Source: UBA2589 sp038120095 (lineage in GTDB: Bacteria; Gemmatimonadota; Gemmatimonadetes; Longimicrobiales; Gaopeijiaceae). From it: DNA of 64,000 bases. The position numbers and the translations under genes are program-made. This document shows positions 59,059 to 64,000 of this stretch, in pieces (positions within the stretch are counted from its first letter, which is position 1; each line of letters opens with the position of its first letter). The notes under the pieces are model-generated. The model saw only the letters and a list, made by a program, of their open reading frames with translations. It did not search any database and had not been told where the DNA came from. Where the stretch lies: NCBI GenBank assembly GCA_038120095.1, contig JAYOKZ010000014.1:7706-71705 (forward strand), read 5' to 3'.

Positions 59059-61935
59059 ATGTCCCGACGTCGCCTCGTCGCGACGCTGATCGCGATCGTC
59101 TCGTCGCTCGCTGCGCTCTTCCACATGTATTCGGCCGGGATCTCTCCCTTCACTGCGCTCGTGCAGCGTCCGGTGCATCTGGCCCTGATGTCGGTCCTCG
59201 GTTTCCTCGGGGTCGGTGTTCAGAAGCGTATTCGAGCGGCAGATGACGCGGATGAGCCGACGCGCGGCGAACGCATTAGTGAAGTGACCGGATGGTTCTT
59301 CGCGATCATGTCGGTTGTTGCCTGTGCGTACCTGGCGTTCGAAAACCAGGAATTGGTCGCACGCTCGGGAAGCCCGACCCGCATGGATCTGGTCATGGGT
59401 GCGATCACGATCGTGCTCGTGATCGAGCTGGCGCGGCGTGCGACCGGCTGGGGCCTGATCGCCGTCTGCGGGCTCGCGCTGGTGTATGCGTTTGCAGGTC
59501 CGTATCTGCCAGGCTTCCTCGCGCACCGCGGCTACGGCGTCACCCGGCTCATCGAGCACCTGTACCTGTCGACCGAGGGGGTCTGGGGCATTCCGCTCGG
59601 TGTTTCGGCGGACTTCGTGTACCTCTTCGTGCTGTTCGGGGCCGTGCTGGAAACCGCCGGCGGTGGGGCGCTGCTCATCGCCATGGCGAACCGGATCGCG
59701 GGCCGGACCCGAGGAGGTCCTGCGAAGACGGCGGCAGTGGCGAGTGCGTTCATGGGGTCTCTGTCCGGTAGTGCGGTCGCGAACGTTGTCACGACCGGGA
59801 CGTTCACGATTCCCCTGATGAAGCGCGCGGGCTTCAAGCCCTTCTTCGCGGGCGCGATCGAGGCAGCTGCGAGCACCGGGGGTCAGCTCATGCCTCCGGT
59901 GATGGGTGCAGGGGCGTTCATCCTCGCCACCTGGACGAACATTCCGTACTTGCAGGTCGCTGTTGCGGCGATCATCCCGGCGATCCTCTACTACGGTGCC
60001 CTGCTGGCAGCGATTCATTTCCGCGCTGCCCGGATGGGGATCGAGCCGAATCAGGATCAGGAGAAGGAACCGATTCTCGACCGGCTCCACCTCCTGCTGC
60101 CTCTCGCGATCATCGTCCTGCTGCTCGGGATGGGACGATCCCCGATGCGTGCTGCATTCTGGGGGGTGTCGAGTGCACTGCTGATGGCACTTGCACGGCC
60201 GTCGACACGACCATCTCCCCAGCAGCTGCGGGAGATCATGGAGCGGGCGGGCCGCGGTGCGGTTCAGGTCGCTGCCGCCTGCGCCGCGGCGGGCATCGTG
60301 GTAGGCGTTGCGTCGTTGACGGGGATCGGCCTGCGCATGTCGGAACTGATCATCACCCTGTCACAGGGGAACCTGTTTGGTGCTCTGGTCCTGACGGGCC
60401 TCGGGTCGATCGTTCTGGGGATGGGGCTGCCGACGACCGCCGCCTATGTCGTTCTGGCCGCTCTGGGTGCGCCGGCGCTCGTTCAGCTGGGCGTTCCGCT
60501 CCTCGCGGCTCATCTGTTCATCTTCTACTTCGGCTGCATCTCGAATGTGACCCCGCCCGTGTCCCTGGCCGCCTTTGCTGCCGCGGGGATCTCGGGCGCG
60601 CCGCCGATCCGGACAGCGCTCTATGCCGCCCTGTTGGCCGGGGCCGGGTTCATCGTGCCCTTCATGTTCGTGTACGGGCCGGAACTCCTGCTGGACGGGA
60701 CACCGGTTGCGATTGTCGTTGCCACGACCACGGCTCTGGTCGGAGTCACGGTGCTCGCGGCAGGGGGTGTTGGCTTCGCCCGCGCGAAGCTGGAGGGGTG
60801 GGAGCGGGCTCTCGCCCTGCTGGCCGCAGGCCTCCTCGTCTACCCGGGTATCGCCTCCGATCTCGCGGGCCTGGCCGGCGTCGGGCTCGTATTTCTCCGA
60901 ACGGAAGAACGGCCGGTGCTGCCGTGGACCAGGTGGGCCGCCGCAACCCTCGCCTCGATTGTCGTGGGCGGGTTTTTCCTGCTCGGACCGGCGGCCGGTC
61001 CATCCGCGGACGTGTCCGTGCGGACGTCCGGGACGTCCACCCCGTCGGGAGGCGCTCGAGGTGGTGCGCAGGAGTTTCTGTCGCTGGGCACGGCGGGAAC
61101 GGGTGGGATCTACTATCCACTTGGAGGAGCGATCGCCAGCCGTCTCTCTATCGCCGACGAGGCCCGGCAGTTCACGGCGGAGGTCAGCGGAGGCTCGGTC
61201 GAGAACGTGAACCGGGTAGCTGCGGGCCAGATGGATATCGCCATGGCGATCGCGTCAACGATGTACCAGGCACAGCGCGGAGAGGGAGATTTCGCAACGC
61301 CTCTTTCGGACCTCCGCGCTATCGCACCGCTCTACGCGAATGTGACGCACATCCTGGTGCCGGCCTCCTCGTCCGCGCGCTCCGTCTTCGACTTCGCCGG
61401 GCTCCGCGTTTCCGTCGGCGCAGCAGGAAGCGGTACGGAGCAGCTCGCCCGCGACGTGCTCGCCGCGCATGGCCTGACGTATGACGACCTTGATCCGCAG
61501 TATCTCTCGTTCGCCGAGTCGTCGGCGGCGTTGAGGGATGGTGCGATCGACGCTGCGATCATCTCCGTCGGGTATCCGGCCGCCGCCGTGCTGGAGGCGA
61601 CGACGACGTCGGACATGCGCCTGATCGGCTTTTCCGCCGAGGTACTCGATGAGATGTACGAGGAGCACCCCTACTACTCGGAGGGAGTGATCCCCGCGGG
61701 TGCGTACCGGGGGATGGATGCTCCCATCACGACGTTGGCCGTCATGAACTGGGTCTTCGCGCTCGAGAGTCTGCCCGGCGAAATCGTCACGACGCTCCTC
61801 AACATTTTCGAAAACGATCGTGTCTCTCTGGAGCAGGTGCACGACATGGCCCGGCAGATCGACCTGGACAATCTGTCCACGGCACCGATCCCCCTTCACC
61901 CGGCCGTAGAACGCTGGATCACTGAGAGGCAGTAG
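59059..61935 (+). CDS. TRAP transporter: fused membrane subunits plus C-terminal TAXI solute-binding domain
   Basis: The 958-residue protein is an entire TRAP transporter in one chain. Residues 1 to about 645 hold many membrane helices with both the small and large TRAP permease parts. Motifs include MGSLSGSAVANVVTTGTFTI, then AAASTGGQLMPPVMGAGAFI, GMGLPTTAAYVVLAAL and FYFGCISNVTPPVSLAAFAA. After a last helix (about 621-645) and a Gly/Ser/Thr-rich linker, residues 670-955 form a TAXI-family binding protein (GTGGIYYPLGGAIA, GSVENVNRVAAGQMD, GAAGSGTEQ). In most genomes the binding protein is a separate secreted protein. The substrate is probably an organic acid or amino acid; this is not resolvable here. 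Confidence 0.88.
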   Translation: MSRRRLVATLIAIVSSLAALFHMYSAGISPFTALVQRPVHLALMSVLGFLGVGVQKRIRAADDADEPTRGERISEVTGWFFAIMSVVACAYLAFENQELVARSGSPTRMDLVMGAITIVLVIELARRATGWGLIAVCGLALVYAFAGPYLPGFLAHRGYGVTRLIEHLYLSTEGVWGIPLGVSADFVYLFVLFGAVLETAGGGALLIAMANRIAGRTRGGPAKTAAVASAFMGSLSGSAVANVVTTGTFTIPLMKRAGFKPFFAGAIEAAASTGGQLMPPVMGAGAFILATWTNIPYLQVAVAAIIPAILYYGALLAAIHFRAARMGIEPNQDQEKEPILDRLHLLLPLAIIVLLLGMGRSPMRAAFWGVSSALLMALARPSTRPSPQQLREIMERAGRGAVQVAAACAAAGIVVGVASLTGIGLRMSELIITLSQGNLFGALVLTGLGSIVLGMGLPTTAAYVVLAALGAPALVQLGVPLLAAHLFIFYFGCISNVTPPVSLAAFAAAGISGAPPIRTALYAALLAGAGFIVPFMFVYGPELLLDGTPVAIVVATTTALVGVTVLAAGGVGFARAKLEGWERALALLAAGLLVYPGIASDLAGLAGVGLVFLRTEERPVLPWTRWAAATLASIVVGGFFLLGPAAGPSADVSVRTSGTSTPSGGARGGAQEFLSLGTAGTGGIYYPLGGAIASRLSIADEARQFTAEVSGGSVENVNRVAAGQMDIAMAIASTMYQAQRGEGDFATPLSDLRAIAPLYANVTHILVPASSSARSVFDFAGLRVSVGAAGSGTEQLARDVLAAHGLTYDDLDPQYLSFAESSAALRDGAIDAAIISVGYPAAAVLEATTTSDMRLIGFSAEVLDEMYEEHPYYSEGVIPAGAYRGMDAPITTLAVMNWVFALESLPGEIVTTLLNIFENDRVSLEQVHDMARQIDLDNLSTAPIPLHPAVERWITERQ

Positions 61936-61973
61936 CGGAACAGCTTCTCGGTAAACATTTGTTCAAACCCGTG

Positions 61974-64000
61974 ATGCTGAAATTATCCCCGGCCTCGACC
62001 CTTCTCTTCGCAGCCTTCGGTCTTGCACCCCTGTCGGTCTCCGGCCAGCTGGGCCAGGAGAGCGCGACGCTGGTCGACGTCGAGCCGTCCGATCGAGGTC
62101 ATGTCGTCACGGTGTCGGGAGAAGTTGCGGAGGCCCGACTGGACTCTTCCCGGAAGCTGGAAGAGATCGAGATCGACGGTCAGATCGACGAGGCCGACTG
62201 GGATGCCGCACGCGTCTTCAGAGGATTCACTCAGCGTGAGCCGGTCGAGGGGGGACCTGCCGAGCAGGACACCGAAGTGCGGGTCCTGTTCGGTGACGAC
62301 GCGATCTGGATTGCTGCCCGGATGTGGGACACACACCCGGAACTGATCGATCGGCGGCTGGCGCGTCGAGATCAGCACGGTACGTACGACCAGTTCAGCG
62401 TGCACCTGGATCCCAATCTGGACGGCCTGACCGGCTACAGTTTTCGCGTGAGTGCGGCCGGGGTGCAGGGCGACGTCTACTTCTACGACGACGACAAGAT
62501 GGATGGGGCATGGGACGCCGTCTGGGCCTCTGCGGTGAACATCGACGACCAGGGCTGGACCGCGGAGATGCGCATTCCTCTCTCTCAGATTCGGTATGAG
62601 GCCTCGGATGACCCCCAGACGTGGGGCATCAACTTCCACCGGCTGCGCATCGCATCCAACGAACGGAGCTACTACTCACTGATTTCCCGGACCCGGCAGG
62701 GCATCGTGAGTCAGATGGGTCGGATCGACGATGTCCGAGTGTCGCGCCCCGCCCGCCGGCTGGAGGTACTTCCCTACGCGGTGAGCAGCCTGGAGCGGGG
62801 TCCGGCGGTCGACGGCGATCCATTCTTCGACGGCTCCGCCACCGGGAGTCGCATGGGCGTGGATCTCAGTTACGGCCTGGGTGCCGCCTTCACGCTGGAT
62901 GCGACGATCAACCCGGACTTCGGACAGGTCGAAGCCGATCCTGCGGTGATCAATCTCTCGGCGTTCGAGATCTTCTTCCCGGAGCAGCGGCCATTCTTTG
63001 TGGAGGACGCGAGAAATTTCGATTTTGGCCTCTCCGGCGGCCGAAACTCCCTGTTTTACAGCCGGCGTATCGGTCGCTCGCCGCAGGGTGGAACTCCGAG
63101 TGACGTTCAATTCTCGGAAGTGCCGCAAAACGCGACGATCCTCGGAGCTGCGAAGCTTGCCGGTCGCACGACCAGCGGGCTTTCCGTGGGTGCGATGGCT
63201 GCCGTGACAGGAAATGAATTCGGACGCGGGCTCTCCGACTCCGGCCGGCAGGATGAGTTCCTGGTGGAGCCTCGGACCACGTTCGGTGTGTTCAGCCTGG
63301 GTCAGGACTTCAATCAGGGGACCACACAGATTCGGGGTCTCGGGTCATTCATGAATCGAGACCTCCCCGGCGATGGATCCTTCGACTGGCTCACGTCGTC
63401 TGCGTTCAACGGGGGCCTGCGTTTCGAGCACCAGTGGAATAACCGTGACTGGGCTCTGTGGGGCTTCTTTGCCGGAAGTCACGTGCGTGGCTCGGAAACG
63501 GCCATGATTCGGGTACAGCGCTCCTCGACGCACTTCCTTCAGCGTCCGGATGCCACGCGTTTCTCGGTCGACGAAACGGCGACCTCGCTCACGGGGCGGG
63601 ACTGGCGGCTTCAACTGGAGAAACGGAACGGACAGCACTGGACGGGTTCGATCTGGGCGGCGGAAGTATCTGACGTATTCGAGGTCAACGACATCGGGTT
63701 CTCGACCAATGCCGAGCGCCTGGATGGTGGGTTCCGGGTCGCCTACCGGGAAATTCAACCGAGCCGCTACTTCCAGAACTACGACTTCACGCTCTCCAGC
63801 TTCCACAACTGGAGTCATGAGGCGCTGGATGACATGTGGTCGATCGGCTCGTGGCACAACGCGCGAACCAATGGGAACTACTCCCTTCGGGGGAGCGCGA
63901 AACTTGCGAATTGGTGGGATGTCAGAGCCAGTGCGCGCTACGAGCCGCAGAAGATGAGCCGACGAGACACGCGCGGCGGGCCGATGATGGTCGGTCCGGC
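61974..64000 (+). CDS. DUF5916/CBM9-domain outer-membrane-type protein, partial (C-terminus beyond window)
   Basis: The frame stays open to the window end, giving 675 visible residues. The start has a signal peptide (LLFAAFGLAPLSVSGQ). A carbohydrate-binding family 9-like domain follows (EIEIDGQIDEADWDAARVF, then EVRVLFGDDAIWIAARMWD, to about residue 225). A DUF5916 region comes next, with the hallmark INPDFGQVEADPAVINLSAF, then FFPEQRPFF. Amphipathic beta strands follow, as expected for an outer-membrane barrel. Such proteins are common in Gemmatimonadota and Bacteroidota. The ligand is unknown. It follows the TRAP gene by 38 nt. Confidence 0.88.
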   Translation, partial: MLKLSPASTLLFAAFGLAPLSVSGQLGQESATLVDVEPSDRGHVVTVSGEVAEARLDSSRKLEEIEIDGQIDEADWDAARVFRGFTQREPVEGGPAEQDTEVRVLFGDDAIWIAARMWDTHPELIDRRLARRDQHGTYDQFSVHLDPNLDGLTGYSFRVSAAGVQGDVYFYDDDKMDGAWDAVWASAVNIDDQGWTAEMRIPLSQIRYEASDDPQTWGINFHRLRIASNERSYYSLISRTRQGIVSQMGRIDDVRVSRPARRLEVLPYAVSSLERGPAVDGDPFFDGSATGSRMGVDLSYGLGAAFTLDATINPDFGQVEADPAVINLSAFEIFFPEQRPFFVEDARNFDFGLSGGRNSLFYSRRIGRSPQGGTPSDVQFSEVPQNATILGAAKLAGRTTSGLSVGAMAAVTGNEFGRGLSDSGRQDEFLVEPRTTFGVFSLGQDFNQGTTQIRGLGSFMNRDLPGDGSFDWLTSSAFNGGLRFEHQWNNRDWALWGFFAGSHVRGSETAMIRVQRSSTHFLQRPDATRFSVDETATSLTGRDWRLQLEKRNGQHWTGSIWAAEVSDVFEVNDIGFSTNAERLDGGFRVAYREIQPSRYFQNYDFTLSSFHNWSHEALDDMWSIGSWHNARTNGNYSLRGSAKLANWWDVRASARYEPQKMSRRDTRGGPMMVGP

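Noticed and set aside
58819..60090. A 423-codon minus-strand frame
   Set aside because: It is antisense to the YIP1 and TRAP genes, both of which have clear domain evidence, and the protein is low-complexity Arg/Glu/His-rich.

Overview
The window looks like a bacterial chromosome segment that contains the replication origin. The DNA is GC-rich by eye, with dense, mostly plus-strand operons whose genes often overlap by 4 nt (ATGA, GTGA and apparently CTGA). The organism is probably a diderm of the Gemmatimonadota type. This is inferred from the mix of origin genes with secreted S9 and M14 peptidases, lipoprotein amidohydrolases, a CBM9/DUF5916 outer-membrane-type protein, a fused TRAP transporter and a bactofilin. 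No rRNA or marker gene is present to prove it.

Region 1 (1-7600) carries lipid and envelope genes. A minus-strand operon holds PlsC, a Tam41-type CDP-diacylglycerol synthase and a CDP-alcohol phosphatidyltransferase cut by the window edge. Together these could run phospholipid synthesis from lysophosphatidate to a phospholipid. On the plus strand follow an acetoacetate-decarboxylase-like protein, a YegS/DagK lipid kinase, a small membrane protein with a winged-helix regulator, UppS, a thioesterase and PyrE.

Region 2 (7600-20700) is the origin. It contains dnaN and dnaA (leftward) with a DnaA-box/DnaA-trio origin between them. Rightward come rpmH, rnpA, yidD, yidC, mnmE, acyP and mnmG, then two parS sites, parA, parB, an M23 peptidase and a bactofilin. 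The rnpA frame has no usable start codon after rpmH and seems to begin upstream of it, so rpmH lies entirely inside rnpA out of frame, as described in Thermus.

Region 3 (20700-30000) holds Nif3, a three-PAS histidine kinase, a lone receiver protein, a secreted M14 peptidase, a MORN-repeat lipoprotein, a zinc-ribbon membrane protein, an SDR epimerase and a LOG-type phosphoribohydrolase. Region 4 (30000-43900) holds lipA and the pyruvate dehydrogenase complex (E1 alpha, E1 beta, E2). Its E3 gene is separated from the rest by an amidohydrolase and an S9 peptidase. MarR, IspH, FxsA and an M42 aminopeptidase follow.

Region 5 (44000-53900) has a GAF protein related to free-methionine-sulfoxide reductase, a metallo-hydrolase and a glcDEF glycolate oxidase operon. 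After it comes an M20 hydrolase, GNAT, flavoprotein and N-succinylamino-acid-racemase-like cluster that resembles the pathway converting D- to L-amino acids. Region 6 (53870-64000) has a minus-strand trio: an unknown protein, an alkaline-phosphatase-superfamily enzyme, and a GspE/PilB ATPase with extra zinc ribbons. It ends with a lipoprotein, a YIP1 protein, a TRAP permease fused to its own TAXI binding domain, and a DUF5916 protein cut by the right edge. No tRNA, rRNA, CRISPR array or insertion sequence was recognised.
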